Assembly: GCA_027306855.1 (NCBI GenBank)
Contig: DAHUYZ010000012.1
Location: 1 to 43,163, forward strand
DNA: 43,163 bases
Origin: Solirubrobacterales bacterium
Lineage (GTDB): Bacteria > Actinomycetota > Thermoleophilia > Solirubrobacterales > Solirubrobacteraceae
Direction: 5' to 3'
Shown here: positions 1 through 8,388 of the stretch, piece by piece
Numbering within the stretch: position 1 is the first letter of the stretch
How the letters are laid out: the number at the start of each line of letters is the position of its first letter
The notes under the pieces: generated by a model
Database searches by the model: none
The model's input: the letters and a program-made list of their open reading frames with translations, nothing else
Told to the model about the DNA's origin: nothing
Made by a program: the position numbers and the translations under genes

Positions 1-593
1 AACATGAACAGGCCGATCACGATCGCGATCAGCTCGAGCGCCAGCGCCCCGACGACGATCAGGCCGATGCGATATTCGCGCCGCCACTCCAGGCCGCGGA
101 TGTTTGCGAACACGACGAACGCGATGATCGCAAGCGCGAGCAGCAGCGCCTCCGTGTAGTGGCCCAAAGGGGACCAAAAGACGCTGAGATATTGGGTCGC
201 GGCGAAGGCCGTGACCGCGATCAGGATGACGTAGTCGAGCAGCATCGCCCATCCGGCGATGAAGCTGATGAGCTCGTTGAAGGCGTAGCGGGCGAACACG
301 GTCGAGCCGCCCGGCTCCTGATGCATCGAGGCGCCCTCCACGTAGGTCATCGCCGTGAGACCGAACAGCGCTGCGGCGATCAGGAAGACGATCGGCGTGA
401 GACCCATCGCGTGGTCGGTGACGACCCCGAGCGAGAAGAACACGGCACTCGCGAGCGAGGTGTAGACGACGGCGAACAGGATCGGCGATCCGAGGCTGTG
501 GCGCAGCGTCGTGCGCGCGCTCGCGCCAAGCTCGGCGGCGTGCAGCCGTCCATCCACGCGCGACGGACTCTCGGGCGCGCCCTCAGAGCTCAT
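1..593 (-). CDS. APC-family amino acid permease, 3' end cut by window edge
   Basis: I translated this frame by hand from the ATG at 593; it stays open for 197 codons to the left edge, so the C-terminal part of the protein is missing. After a polar N-terminus of about 30 residues come at least five strongly hydrophobic stretches, among them SPILFAVVYTSLASAVFF, GLTPIVFLIAAALFG and the last one at the edge. The segment with EPGGSTVFARYAFNE resembles the conserved region around TM2-TM3 of the amino acid/polyamine/organocation superfamily. The substrate cannot be read from the visible part. The start overlaps the stop of the upstream small membrane protein (ATGA), so the two are probably co-translated. 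Confidence 0.72.
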   Translation of the reverse strand, partial: MSSEGAPESPSRVDGRLHAAELGASARTTLRHSLGSPILFAVVYTSLASAVFFSLGVVTDHAMGLTPIVFLIAAALFGLTAMTYVEGASMHQEPGGSTVFARYAFNELISFIAGWAMLLDYVILIAVTAFAATQYLSVFWSPLGHYTEALLLALAIIAFVVFANIRGLEWRREYRIGLIVVGALALELIAIVIGLFM

Positions 594-826
594 GTCCCAC
601 TCCCGCGCCGTGTCTGGATGTACAAGCGCCCTGCTCCGGCCGCGACGAACAGAACGCCGAGCAGCAGACGAATCGAGACGACCCCCCCAACCGAGCCGAC
701 GACCGCCTCGACCATCAGCGTCACGCCGATCGCGACCATCGCAAGCGACAGCACCGTTGTGCCGGCCCTGTGAACCTGCCTGCCGCTCATATCGTCATTG
801 AGATTAGAGCGGGTGGGAGGGGCCAC
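590..826 (-). CDS. small membrane protein, hypothetical
   Basis: This is a 78-residue ORF with a GTG start at 826, or 66 residues from an internal ATG at 790. It has two predicted membrane segments: roughly residues 26-47 (a run with LSLAMVAIGVTLMVEAVVG) and 50-70 (ISIRLLLGVLFVAAGAGRLY-like). They are followed by a short basic tail. It lies 9 nt downstream of the hppA stop and overlaps the permease start by 4 nt, which supports a real, translationally coupled gene. No family is recognised. It may be an accessory to either membrane neighbour, but nothing in the sequence shows this. Confidence 0.55.
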   Translation of the reverse strand: MAPPTRSNLNDDMSGRQVHRAGTTVLSLAMVAIGVTLMVEAVVGSVGGVVSIRLLLGVLFVAAGAGRLYIQTRRGSGT

Positions 827-835
827 ACCGGCCGC

Positions 836-2920
836 TCAGGTGATGAGCGGAATTATGAGGATCGCCACGATGTTGGCGACCTTGATCATCGGGTTGATCG
901 CGGGACCGGCGGTGTCCTTGAAGGGGTCGCCCACGGTGTCGCCAGTCACCGACGCCGCATGGGCCTCCGAGCCCTTGCCACCGAACGCGCCGTCCTCGAT
1001 CAGCTTCTTGGCGTTGTCCCAGGCGCCGCCGCCGGCAGTCATCAGCACGGCGAAGAAGAAGCCGACGACGATCACGCCGATCAACAGGCCCCCGAGCGCC
1101 TTCTGGTCGATCAGACCGACGATCACCGGCAGCCCGATCGGAAGCAGCGACGGCAGGATCATCTCGCGCTGGGCGGTCTTCGTGACGATGTCCACGCAAG
1201 TCGCGTAGTCGGGCTCTTCGGTGCCCTCCATGATCCCGGGGTGCTCGCGGAACTGACGGCGCACCTCCTCGACGACCGCGCCGCCCGCGCGGCCGACCGC
1301 CTCGATCGACAGCGACGCAAACAGACACACCATCAGGCCACCGAGCAGCAGCCCGATCAGGACCTGCGGTTCGTTGATCGAGAACACGAGCGATTCAAGC
1401 GTGTGGTGGGTCTTGTCGGCGAGTTCCTGGCGGAAGCCGGCGAACAGCACGACTGCGGCGAGCACCGCGGAGCCGATCGCATACCCCTTCGTGACGGCCT
1501 TGGTCGTGTTGCCGACGGCGTCGAGCGGGTCGGTCACGTTGCGGACCTCCTCGGGCAGCTCAGCCATCTCGGCGATACCGCCGGCGTTGTCGGTGATCGG
1601 GCCGAACGCGTCGAGCGCGACGATCAGACCGGTCAAAGACAGCTGACCCATCACCGCGACGCCCACTCCATAGATCCCGGTCGTACCGCCCCCGGCGAGC
1701 TTCCAGGCGCCGAAGATGCCGAGCACGAGCACGAGCGCCGGCAGCGCGGTGGCCTGTAGCCCCGAGCCGAAGCCCTGGATGATATTGGTCGCGTGCCCCG
1801 TCACCGACGCCTTCGCGGTCTTCTTGACCGGCGAGAAGCGGGTGGAGGTGTAGTAGTCGGTGATGCGGAACAGTAGTGCGGTCACGCCGATGCCGATCAG
1901 CGCACACAGGTAGAACTTGCCCCAGGAGGGGGGGTTGACGACGTTGCCGACCTGGCTGAACGTGAGTCCTTTCATGAGCCAGTAGGTGACGGGCGCGAAC
2001 GCCGCCGCCGCGAGCACGCCCGAGAGAATCAGGCCCTGGTAGAGGGCGCGCTCGACGTTGCCCGAGCGCGAGCGCACGGCGAACGTGCCAATGATCGACG
2101 CCACAACAGCCACCCCGCCCAGGATCAGCGGGTACATGACGACCTTTGTGGCCTCGTGGAATGTTAGTACCCCGAGAAGCATCACCGCGACCGCCGTGAC
2201 GGCGTAGGTCTCGAACAGATCGGCTGCCATGCCGGCGCAGTCGCCGACGTTGTCGCCGACGTTGTCGGCGATCACGGCCGGGTTGCGTGGGTCATCCTCG
2301 GGGATGCCCGCCTCGATCTTGCCGACGATGTCCGCGCCGACGTCAGCGGCCTTCGTGAAGATGCCGCCGCCCAGACGAGCGAACACGGAGATCAGCGAGC
2401 CGCCGAAGCCAAGGCCGATGAGAGCATCGACAGCCGTCTTCTGGCTATCGTTGAAGACGGCCGTCAGCAGACCGTAGTAGCCGGCGAGCCCGAACAGCGC
2501 GAGCCCCGCGACGAGCAGACCGGTGATCGCGCCGCCTTTGAAGGCGACGCTGAGCGCCGGCGAGACCCCACCCCTGGCGGCCTCAGCTACGCGCGCGTTG
2601 GCGCGCACTGACACGTTCATGCCGATGTAGCCCGCCGAGCCGGACAGGATGCCGCCGATCGCAAAGCCGCAGGCGACCGCGATGTTCTGGATGAAGATCA
2701 GCGCCACGAACAGCGCCACGCCGACGAGGGCGATCGTCGTGTACTGACGATTCAGGTAGGCGCGCGCACCTTCCTGGACGGCTCGAGAGATGCTCTGCAT
2801 GCGCTCGTTGCCGGGCGACAGCGCCAGTAGCGCACGGGTGGTCGCCAGACCGTAGATGACGGCGCAACCGGCGCATACAAGGGCGACGACGACCCCATGG
2901 TTCGTCAGAAAGCTGCTCAA
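836..2920 (-). CDS. hppA: K+-independent proton-translocating membrane pyrophosphatase
   Basis: The 694-residue multi-spanning protein couples pyrophosphate hydrolysis to proton pumping across the cytoplasmic membrane. The substrate-binding signature [11 protein letters not shown] is at about residues 193-203. It is followed by the acidic, Asn-rich [12 protein letters not shown] block at about 219-230, which binds Mg-PPi. The motif [10 protein letters not shown] places Lys474 and Thr477 where K+-insensitive enzymes carry Lys/Thr and K+-dependent ones carry Ala/Ala or Gly. That supports a K+-independent H+ pump (established family rule, read here directly). Translation starts at TTG 2920, chosen because GGAGGA lies 7 nt upstream and no ATG is available. 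Length is normal for the family. Confidence 0.95.
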   Translation of the reverse strand: MSSFLTNHGVVVALVCAGCAVIYGLATTRALLALSPGNERMQSISRAVQEGARAYLNRQYTTIALVGVALFVALIFIQNIAVACGFAIGGILSGSAGYIGMNVSVRANARVAEAARGGVSPALSVAFKGGAITGLLVAGLALFGLAGYYGLLTAVFNDSQKTAVDALIGLGFGGSLISVFARLGGGIFTKAADVGADIVGKIEAGIPEDDPRNPAVIADNVGDNVGDCAGMAADLFETYAVTAVAVMLLGVLTFHEATKVVMYPLILGGVAVVASIIGTFAVRSRSGNVERALYQGLILSGVLAAAAFAPVTYWLMKGLTFSQVGNVVNPPSWGKFYLCALIGIGVTALLFRITDYYTSTRFSPVKKTAKASVTGHATNIIQGFGSGLQATALPALVLVLGIFGAWKLAGGGTTGIYGVGVAVMGQLSLTGLIVALDAFGPITDNAGGIAEMAELPEEVRNVTDPLDAVGNTTKAVTKGYAIGSAVLAAVVLFAGFRQELADKTHHTLESLVFSINEPQVLIGLLLGGLMVCLFASLSIEAVGRAGGAVVEEVRRQFREHPGIMEGTEEPDYATCVDIVTKTAQREMILPSLLPIGLPVIVGLIDQKALGGLLIGVIVVGFFFAVLMTAGGGAWDNAKKLIEDGAFGGKGSEAHAASVTGDTVGDPFKDTAGPAINPMIKVANIVAILIIPLIT

Positions 2921-2927
2921 GAGAAAA

Positions 2928-2933
2928 TCCTCC
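2928..2933 (-). promoter_or_regulatory. Shine-Dalgarno site fixing the TTG start of hppA
   Basis: On the minus strand GGAGGA lies 7 nt before TTG 2920. It is one of the few strong ribosome-binding sites at an operon head in this window, and it decides the unusual TTG start. Confidence 0.7.
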
Positions 2934-2976
2934 GCGGTCTGTTTGTGGGCCGCGCGAGGCGGCTAAAAGCGGCCGC

Positions 2977-2982
2977 ATCCTA
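2977..2982 (-). promoter_or_regulatory. candidate -10 box of hppA (TAGGAT)
   Basis: TAGGAT on the minus strand in the 97-nt gap between the DUF1844-like gene and hppA would give a leader of about 50 nt containing the GGAGGA site. I see no convincing -35 box, so this is tentative. Confidence 0.3.
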
Positions 2983-3017
2983 TCGGTTTGAGCAGGCGGA
3001 AGGCGGCCTGAGGTGCT

Positions 3018-3446
3018 CTATTGGCCGGGAACCCAGAGCCGGCCGCTGACCTGCGCCGGACCTGGCTTGCGGGCGCTCGGCTGCTCCGGCTCCGCTTTGG
3101 CCTCCTTGGCGTATGCCATCTGAAGCTGGGCGAGAGCGTCGCGCAGAGGCCCAATCTCCCGCTGCATGCGTAGCTCCAAGATCGGCATCAGCGCACGGAC
3201 ACCGTCGATCGCGTCGGCGACCTGCTCGAGGTCTCGCTGAGGTTGATCCGCGTCGGAAGCGCCGCCCAGCCCGAGACGCCGGCCGCCGATGTTCACGAGC
3301 GAGACCGCGGTCTGCAGGATGATCTCGGCGCTCGTGATGCGGTTCAGCTCGGCTTCGTATGCCCGCATCTGTTCCTCGGTCGGCCCCGCCTGAGGTGCCT
3401 CACCCGCACCGGTCCCGCCGGCGTGGCGCTGTTGGGTCTCGCTCAC
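3018..3446 (-). CDS. DUF1844-like protein
   Basis: This 142-residue protein starts at GTG 3446, which overlaps the stop of the upstream glutamate-cysteine ligase (GTGTGA). A polar Gly/Pro-rich N-terminus of about 25 residues precedes two helical blocks, one with RITSAEIILQTAVSLVNIGG and one with DLEQVADAIDGVRALMPILE. A third helix ends in LAQLQMAYAKE, followed by a charged tail. The block order resembles DUF1844 proteins, which have a hydrophobic helix, then a D-L-x-x-A-x-x-x-I-D helix, then a final L-x-x-L-x-M-x-Y helix. That assignment is by pattern memory only and the function is unknown. It is the last gene of the tsaE-rex-gcl operon. Confidence 0.7.
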   Translation of the reverse strand: MSETQQRHAGGTGAGEAPQAGPTEEQMRAYEAELNRITSAEIILQTAVSLVNIGGRRLGLGGASDADQPQRDLEQVADAIDGVRALMPILELRMQREIGPLRDALAQLQMAYAKEAKAEPEQPSARKPGPAQVSGRLWVPGQ

Positions 3447-4588
3447 ACCGCCACCTCCTGTGCGTATGTCTGTCGCGTCTGGAGCACGCACGCGGCGAAC
3501 ACCTCCTCGGGCGAGGCGCCCGCCTCGATCATCGCCCGCTGACGCTGGGCCCCGTTGCGATCGGGAAAGGCGAGCTCGATGCCGAGCTCGGAGCGAACCG
3601 GCTCGGTCCACGCGGCCAGCCGCTGCACGATCGAAGCCGACGGATACTCATCGCCGCTGTCCAGATCGATCATGTTGCCGTCGAGCCCGAAACGGATCGC
3701 GCGCCACATGTTCTCCTCGACCAGCCTCGGCGCCGGATCCACGTATGGCACGCCCTCGTCGACGTCGCGCGCCGCCTGGGCGACGCACGCCACGATCAGG
3801 CTCGCCAGCGCCTCAGACTCGCTCGCGCTGGTCTGCGCATCGCAGATTCTGACCTCGACCGTCCCGAACTCGAAGTGAGGCCTCACCGACCACCACACCT
3901 GCGTGAATTCCACGATCGAGCGTGCCCGCAGCAGAAGCTCGATGTAGTCGCGATAGGCCCGCCAACCGCCAAACGCGTCGGGCACCCCACAGCGAGGAAA
4001 GTTGCGCGTGAAGCTCTGGGTGCGAGCCGAGTGCAGGCCTGAGTCGCGGCCGTCCAGATACGGGGAGTTGGAGGAGACGGCGAGCAGCAGCGGCAGAACC
4101 TCTCGCAGGCGATCGCATACGCGCACGGCGCGATCGATGCCGCGTACCCCTACATGTACGTGCAGGCTGAACGTGTTGTTGCGCCACGCCACGTACTTCA
4201 AGCCCTGCTCGACCTTCCGGTAGTGCTCGGTGTCGATGATCGACTGCTCGCGATAGTCGGCCCAGGGATGAGTTCCCGTGGCGCCGAGAACGGCGCCCTC
4301 GCCCTCGACGAGGGCGAACAGACGCCGGCGCCGCTCGCGCTGGCGGGCCATGGCGTCGGCCAGGCTCGCTCCGCGGCCGGAGACGATCTCGATCTCCGAG
4401 GAGATCAGCTCGCCCGTGATCGACTCGCCGAGCAGCGGGTCGCGCTCGAGCGCCAACTCGCGCAACTCCTCGAAGCGCGAGACCAGCTCGTGCGTGGAGG
4501 GGTCGAGAATCGCGAACTCCTCCTCCAGGCCGACGGTCATGTCGACCGACTGGGCGAAGGTCTGCGCTGCCTGGTCCAGATCGATCAC
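3443..4588 (-). CDS. glutamate-cysteine ligase family protein (YbdK/GCS2 type carboxylate-amine ligase)
   Basis: The 381-residue protein begins a few residues before MTVGLEEEFAILDPSTHEL, the hallmark N-terminus of GCS2-type ATP-dependent carboxylate-amine ligases. Further matches are the NTFSLHVHVGVRG block (about residue 138 onward) and a C-terminal region with FGTVEVRICDAQTS. Family members make gamma-glutamylcysteine or related gamma-glutamyl amides in the cytosol; the true substrate here is unknown. The GTG start at 4588 overlaps the rex stop (GTGA); an ATG at 4540 is an alternative start. Its position between rex/glutaredoxin and the DUF1844-like gene suggests thiol metabolism (inference). 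Confidence 0.88.
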   Translation of the reverse strand: MIDLDQAAQTFAQSVDMTVGLEEEFAILDPSTHELVSRFEELRELALERDPLLGESITGELISSEIEIVSGRGASLADAMARQRERRRRLFALVEGEGAVLGATGTHPWADYREQSIIDTEHYRKVEQGLKYVAWRNNTFSLHVHVGVRGIDRAVRVCDRLREVLPLLLAVSSNSPYLDGRDSGLHSARTQSFTRNFPRCGVPDAFGGWRAYRDYIELLLRARSIVEFTQVWWSVRPHFEFGTVEVRICDAQTSASESEALASLIVACVAQAARDVDEGVPYVDPAPRLVEENMWRAIRFGLDGNMIDLDSGDEYPSASIVQRLAAWTEPVRSELGIELAFPDRNGAQRQRAMIEAGASPEEVFAACVLQTRQTYAQEVAV

Positions 4589-5262
4589 GTCAGATAGAAG
4601 TACAGCGCGTACAGCAGGTCGACGGCCGGGCTGGACGTGTGCACGGTCACCTCGGGCGGCACATCGAGCAGCGACTCCGAGTAGTTGAAGATGATCTTCA
4701 CGCCCGCCGCGACGAGCTGGTCGGCGAGACCTTGAGCGGCGGCGGTCGGCACGGCGAGGACCCCGACGACGATGTCCTCTTCCTCGACGACTCGCGCCAG
4801 CTCGCTGGTGTGCCTGACGACTTGGCTACCGACCGTGGTGCCGACCTTCGCGGGATCAACGTCGAAGATCGCGACCACCCTGAAGCCGTGATCGGCGAAG
4901 ATGTCCGAGGAAGCGATCGCCTTGCCGAGATGCCCGGCGCCCAGCAGCGCGATGTTGTGCTGACCCGCCGTCCGCAGGATCTTGCGGATCTGGGAGACGA
5001 GCGACTCGACGTTGTAGCCGACGCCGCGCTTGCCGAACTTGCCGAAGCCCGACAGGTCGCGCCTGATCTGGGTCGAGTTGACGTGGGTGTAGTCGGAGAG
5101 CTCCTGCGAAGAGATCGTCTCCTTGCCCATCTTCTTCGCCTGGGTCAGCACCTGCAGGTAGCGAGACAGCCGTGCGGCGACGCCCAGCGAAAGACGCTCG
5201 CCCATCGGGCCGTCGCCGTCCTCGGCATCGTCGATCGTCGTTGTCAGCTCCCCATACGCCAC
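4585..5262 (-). CDS. rex: redox-sensing transcriptional repressor Rex
   Basis: This is a dimeric repressor that senses the NADH/NAD+ ratio. From GTG 5262 the protein has 225 residues; ATG 5205 would remove 19 N-terminal residues without harming the fold. A winged-helix DNA-binding domain (about residues 20-100) includes NSTQIRRDLSGFGKFGKRG, which is typical of Rex recognition helices. A Rossmann domain begins at ALLGAGHLGKAIASS (GxGxxG), and a C-terminal swap helix ends the protein. I saw no full Rex operator (inverted TTGTGAA-type repeat) near tsaE, so autoregulation is not evident. It sits 10 nt downstream of the glutaredoxin-like gene and overlaps the ligase. Confidence 0.93.
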   Translation of the reverse strand: MAYGELTTTIDDAEDGDGPMGERLSLGVAARLSRYLQVLTQAKKMGKETISSQELSDYTHVNSTQIRRDLSGFGKFGKRGVGYNVESLVSQIRKILRTAGQHNIALLGAGHLGKAIASSDIFADHGFRVVAIFDVDPAKVGTTVGSQVVRHTSELARVVEEEDIVVGVLAVPTAAAQGLADQLVAAGVKIIFNYSESLLDVPPEVTVHTSSPAVDLLYALYFYLT

Positions 5263-5272
5263 TGACGTGACT

Positions 5273-5515
5273 CTAAAGGATGGCTCCCAGACGCTCCCTG
5301 AGGGCATACTCGTCGACGAAGTAGTCGAACAGCTCCTCGCCGTCGATCGTGACGACCGGGATGCGGTCGAAGTACGCCCGGTGCAGGGCATCGTCGACTG
5401 CGATGTCACGCTCGTGCAGCGTGAACGGGATGTCCGCCTGGACCCTGAGGAGCGCTTGGCGCGCGTCCGCGCAGAGATGGCAGTCCGCCTTGGAGTAGAG
5501 CGTCACGGACCTCAT
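5273..5515 (-). CDS. glutaredoxin-like thiol oxidoreductase
   Basis: The 80-residue single-domain thioredoxin fold carries the redox-active pair Cys12-His-Leu-Cys15 (SKADCHLCADAR) and a cis-proline region, RIPVVTIDGEEL. It resembles the short glutaredoxin-like family PF05768 more than classical GrxA (by pattern). The ATG at 5515 overlaps the tsaD stop (ATGA), so it is translated with the t6A genes. With Rex and a glutamate-cysteine ligase directly downstream, a role in low-molecular-weight thiol or disulfide exchange is likely, but its electron donor is unknown. Confidence 0.88.
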   Translation of the reverse strand: MRSVTLYSKADCHLCADARQALLRVQADIPFTLHERDIAVDDALHRAYFDRIPVVTIDGEELFDYFVDEYALRERLGAIL

Positions 5516-6558
5516 CGCGGGCGCTCGCCGGTCGCATAGGCGTCGAGGCCGAGATAGGCGGGGTAGGCAAGCGGCTCGGCAAAGCGTGCCGCAGAGGCGA
5601 TCATCGCCGCATTGTCGGTGCACAGAGACTTCGCCGGAACGTGCACGCTCATGCCAAGGTTCTCTAGACGCCTGCGCAGCTCGCCGTTGGCGGCCACTCC
5701 CCCGCCGACGGCGAGACGATCGAGGCCGGTGACGCTCAGCGCCTGCTCGGTGCGCAGCATGAGGTGATCGACGATCGCCGCCTGATAAGAGGCGGCGAGA
5801 TCCGCCGCACGTTCGCGCGTTTGCGCGGGAGAGAGCTCGCGCAGTTGGTAGAGCAGCGAGGTCTTCAGCCCGGCGAACGAGAAGTCGAGGCTGCGCCCGA
5901 ACGGCCGTGTCGCGCCCCTGCCCGCGCGCGAGCGGGAGCCAGAGGCCGGGAACTCGAACGCATGCGGATCGCCCTCTTGCGCCATCCGCTCGAGCGCCGG
6001 CCCTCCGGGAAAGCCGAGTCCTAGCATCCGGGCGCCCTTGTCGAATGCCTCCCCCGCCGCGTCGTCGAGCGTGCGGCCCAGAGTCTCGAAGCCCTCGTGC
6101 TCGCGCACGTCCGCGAGCAGCGTATGGCCGCCGCTGGCGATCAGGCAGAGAAACGGCGGCTCGAACGCCTGCGGGATGCCACCGTCACGCTCGCCGAGCA
6201 GGAAGTTTGCGGCGATATGGCCCTGCAGGTGATCGATCGGCGCGAACGGTAGCTCACGGGCCCCGGCGAGCACCTTCGCCGTCGAGAAGCCGACGAGCAA
6301 GGCGCCCACCAGGCCAGGACCCTGAGTGGCGGCGATGAGGTCGACCTCATCCAGCGTCAGGTTCGCTTGGGAGAGCGCGCTCTCGACAACAACGTTGATC
6401 AGCTCGAGGTGGTGGCGAGAGGCGATCTCTGGAACGACGCCGCCGAATCTGTCGTGTGCCCGCTGCGAGGAGATCACGTTCGAGCGGATACGCCCGTCAA
6501 CGTCGATGACCGACGCACACGTGTCGTCGCAGCTTGTCTCGATCGCGAGAATCGTCAT
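5512..6558 (-). CDS. tsaD: tRNA N6-threonylcarbamoyladenosine transferase subunit TsaD
   Basis: TsaD transfers the threonylcarbamoyl group from threonylcarbamoyl-AMP to A37 of ANN-decoding tRNAs, with TsaB and TsaE as partners. The 348-residue ASKHA-fold protein starts MTILAIETSCDDTCASVIDV. It has the metal-binding histidines in ASRHHLELI and further conserved blocks DHLQGHIAANFL, ASGGHTLLA, KGARMLGLGFPGGP and a C-terminal VGGGVAANGELR. The ATG at 6558 overlaps the rimI stop (ATGA). All partners except the TsaC/Sua5 step are in this operon. Length and motifs are normal. Confidence 0.96.
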   Translation of the reverse strand: MTILAIETSCDDTCASVIDVDGRIRSNVISSQRAHDRFGGVVPEIASRHHLELINVVVESALSQANLTLDEVDLIAATQGPGLVGALLVGFSTAKVLAGARELPFAPIDHLQGHIAANFLLGERDGGIPQAFEPPFLCLIASGGHTLLADVREHEGFETLGRTLDDAAGEAFDKGARMLGLGFPGGPALERMAQEGDPHAFEFPASGSRSRAGRGATRPFGRSLDFSFAGLKTSLLYQLRELSPAQTRERAADLAASYQAAIVDHLMLRTEQALSVTGLDRLAVGGGVAANGELRRRLENLGMSVHVPAKSLCTDNAAMIASAARFAEPLAYPAYLGLDAYATGERPR

Positions 6559-7079
6559 ACCGGTCCTGGATTAGGCACGTCCTCGAGCGTGCCCTGGAGC
6601 GTGGCAGGCGTGCGCCACATGACGAGCGCGTCCTCGCCGTTGTCCTGGTAGTAGCGCCGACGAATGCCTGCGGCGCGAAAGCCCTCGCGCTCATATAGGT
6701 GGATCGCGACCTCGTTGGAGCGGCGCACCTCCAGCGTAAAGCGCGCCTGCTCGTCATCGACGCGCTCGTAAAGCTCCGCCAGCAGGGCCGAGGCGATCCC
6801 CATGCGCCGGCGCTCGATGTCGACGGCGATGTTCATGACGTGCCAGACGGTGTCGTAGCGCGAGCAGATCAAATAGCCGACGAGCCGCCTGTCGTTCACG
6901 GCGGCGAGGCAGATGCCCGAGGACTTGGACAGCTCGAGCACGAACATCGCGAGCGACCATGGCGTCGGAAACGCGCGGCGCTCGATCGCTATGACTCGCG
7001 GCAAGTCCGCGTACGTGAGGGCGCGGATGTCCACAGAGAAGGAGCCCTCCGCCCTCAGCTCCGCCGCCGTAGAGCCCAT
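6555..7079 (-). CDS. rimI: ribosomal-protein-alanine N-acetyltransferase RimI (GNAT)
   Basis: This GNAT acetyltransferase probably acetylates the N-terminus of ribosomal protein S18 or other proteins. The 174-residue protein contains the acetyl-CoA-binding loop as IERRRMGIASALLAEL (R/Q-x-x-G-x-A/G type) and the C-terminal YEREGFRAAGIRRRYYQDNGEDALVM pattern typical of RimI. I chose ATG 7079, which overlaps the tsaB stop as TGATG; GTG 7082 is one codon longer. rimI between tsaB and tsaD is a common arrangement in actinobacteria, which supports the name. The substrate is inferred from the family. Confidence 0.9.
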   Translation of the reverse strand: MGSTAAELRAEGSFSVDIRALTYADLPRVIAIERRAFPTPWSLAMFVLELSKSSGICLAAVNDRRLVGYLICSRYDTVWHVMNIAVDIERRRMGIASALLAELYERVDDEQARFTLEVRRSNEVAIHLYEREGFRAAGIRRRYYQDNGEDALVMWRTPATLQGTLEDVPNPGPV

Positions 7080-7858
7080 CACGTCGGCGCCTTCTCCAGC
7101 GCGATCTCGGCATCGGGGCGGCGCAGGTAGTCCGGGGAGATGGCCTTTGGATCACCGGGCCGGGTCGCTTGAGAGAGCGCGCAGATCGCCGCGCCTGTGA
7201 CGCGATGCAGCGGAGAATCCTGCTCGGGCAGCTCGAGTCCAGCGTCGAGCAGCTGCTCGCTATAGCGGATTGCGCCGTCCCCAACGGCCAGCCAGCGCTC
7301 GCCGGGCACGTCCGCCCCATTCCTGACGAGCAGGCCGGCAAGCTCTTCCGGCGGGACGACTACCGCAGCGAGCAGCTCATCGGTTGCTCCGGCGAGACGA
7401 TCGAGGCCGTCCGATTGCGGCTCTTCGCCTGCGCCTGAGGTATGGCCAGGGCGATAGAGAGCCGCGAAGGCCTCGCTTCGACGCGCGTCGATGACGCTCA
7501 TCACCCCGTCGAGCGGCCCGTCCGCGTGCGTGAGGGCGAAGGCGGCGAGCGCGTGAAGGCTCGATACGCCGACGAGCGGTATGCCGAGCGACTGGGCGAG
7601 CCCGCGTGCCGTCGCCACGCCGATGCGCAGTCCCGTGAACGTGCCGGGACCGACGCCGACCGCGACCCGTTCGAGCTCGCTCCACTGCACGCCGGCCCGC
7701 CTGAGCAGCGAGGCCGCTAGGGGCAGCAGGCGCGTAGCGTGCCCCGGGCGCTCGCCAGGCACAGGATCGTCGCGCTCCTGGAGCGTCGTCCCGTCGGCGA
7801 GCGCGAGCCCCACCGCCGTTGCTTGCGTCGCAGTGTCGAAGCCGAGCGTGACAGTCAT
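7079..7858 (-). CDS. tsaB: tRNA threonylcarbamoyladenosine biosynthesis protein TsaB
   Basis: TsaB is the partner/scaffold subunit of TsaD in t6A synthesis. This 259-residue protein begins MTVTLGFDTATQATAVGLAL. It carries the family signature VGVGPGTFTGLRIGVATARGL followed by VSSLHALAAFAL (ASKHA fold without the metal site of TsaD). The C-terminus ends with SPDYLRRPDAEI, which is common in TsaB. The ATG at 7858 overlaps the tsaE stop (ATGA), and its own stop overlaps the rimI start. Confidence 0.94.
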   Translation of the reverse strand: MTVTLGFDTATQATAVGLALADGTTLQERDDPVPGERPGHATRLLPLAASLLRRAGVQWSELERVAVGVGPGTFTGLRIGVATARGLAQSLGIPLVGVSSLHALAAFALTHADGPLDGVMSVIDARRSEAFAALYRPGHTSGAGEEPQSDGLDRLAGATDELLAAVVVPPEELAGLLVRNGADVPGERWLAVGDGAIRYSEQLLDAGLELPEQDSPLHRVTGAAICALSQATRPGDPKAISPDYLRRPDAEIALEKAPT

Positions 7859-8283
7859 CGCGCTTCGAGAACCTCGATGCGCCTGCGCTCACCGCCGCGA
7901 TGCGTGAGCGTCACGATCATGCGCGCCGCTTCCAGCTCGCCGCTTCCCCGCATCGGCCACTCCACGAACGCGATCCGGTCGGGCCCGATGTAGTCCTCGA
8001 GCAAGGCGGGCTCCTCGCTGTCGAGGTCGGCGAGACGGTAGAGGTCGAGATGGGAGATGCTCACGCCTTCGCCCTCGTAGCGGTGGCCGATGCTGAATGT
8101 CGGGCTGGTGACCGGATCGGCCACCCCCAAGGCCCTGGCGGCTCCCCGCACGAGCGTCGTCTTGCCAGATCCGAGCTCGCCGCGCACCAGCACGACATCA
8201 CCGGGCTCGAGTGCGCCCGCAAGCTCGGCGCCCAGCGCCTCGGTCTGCTCCGAGTCCGAGGTTTCGACGACTCGCGTGGACAC
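7855..8283 (-). CDS. tsaE: tRNA threonylcarbamoyladenosine biosynthesis ATPase TsaE
   Basis: TsaE is the small P-loop ATPase that drives the TsaB-TsaD complex. The 142-residue protein has Walker A GELGSGKTTLVRG at about residues 36-48, then TSPTFSIGHRYEG and HLDLYRL (switch and Asp of the family), and FVEWPMRG. It is the first gene of the eight-gene operon running to 3018. GTG 8283 is the likely start: a -10-like TAGGCT ends 6 nt before it and there is no Shine-Dalgarno sequence, so the mRNA may be leaderless. Confidence 0.94.
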   Translation of the reverse strand: MSTRVVETSDSEQTEALGAELAGALEPGDVVLVRGELGSGKTTLVRGAARALGVADPVTSPTFSIGHRYEGEGVSISHLDLYRLADLDSEEPALLEDYIGPDRIAFVEWPMRGSGELEAARMIVTLTHRGGERRRIEVLEAR

Positions 8284-8289
8284 AAGAGA

Positions 8290-8295
8290 AGCCTA
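8290..8295 (-). promoter_or_regulatory. -10-like box of the tsaE operon (leaderless)
   Basis: TAGGCT on the minus strand, 6 nt before GTG 8283, puts the expected transcription start at or next to the start codon. No clear -35 box is seen. Confidence 0.45.
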
Positions 8296-8345
8296 GATGG
8301 TTGATTCAGCCATCTCGTGGCCCATCGGCTCGCACCGTCAACCCC

Positions 8346-8388
8346 AAAAAAACGGCCGGCCCGCGGGAGAAGGACGCGGGCCGGCCGT
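8346..8388 (-). terminator. Rho-independent terminator downstream of the UDG gene
   Basis: This is a perfect 14-bp inverted repeat (ACGGCCGGCCCGCG and its complement, 8352-8365 and 8375-8388) with a 9-nt loop. On the minus strand it is followed by seven T (8352-8346). It ends the uracil-DNA glycosylase transcript before the tsaE promoter and is the only canonical stem-plus-U-tract terminator I found in the window. Confidence 0.92.

Noticed and set aside
767-785. TGTGAAC half-site as a Rex operator
   Set aside because: Only one half is present, it is inside a small coding frame, and no inverted partner follows.
4113-4129. 17-bp exact repeat shared with 32102-32118
   Set aside because: One copy is in the ligase gene and the other upstream of trpF; composition and length make chance plausible, and no further copies were noticed.
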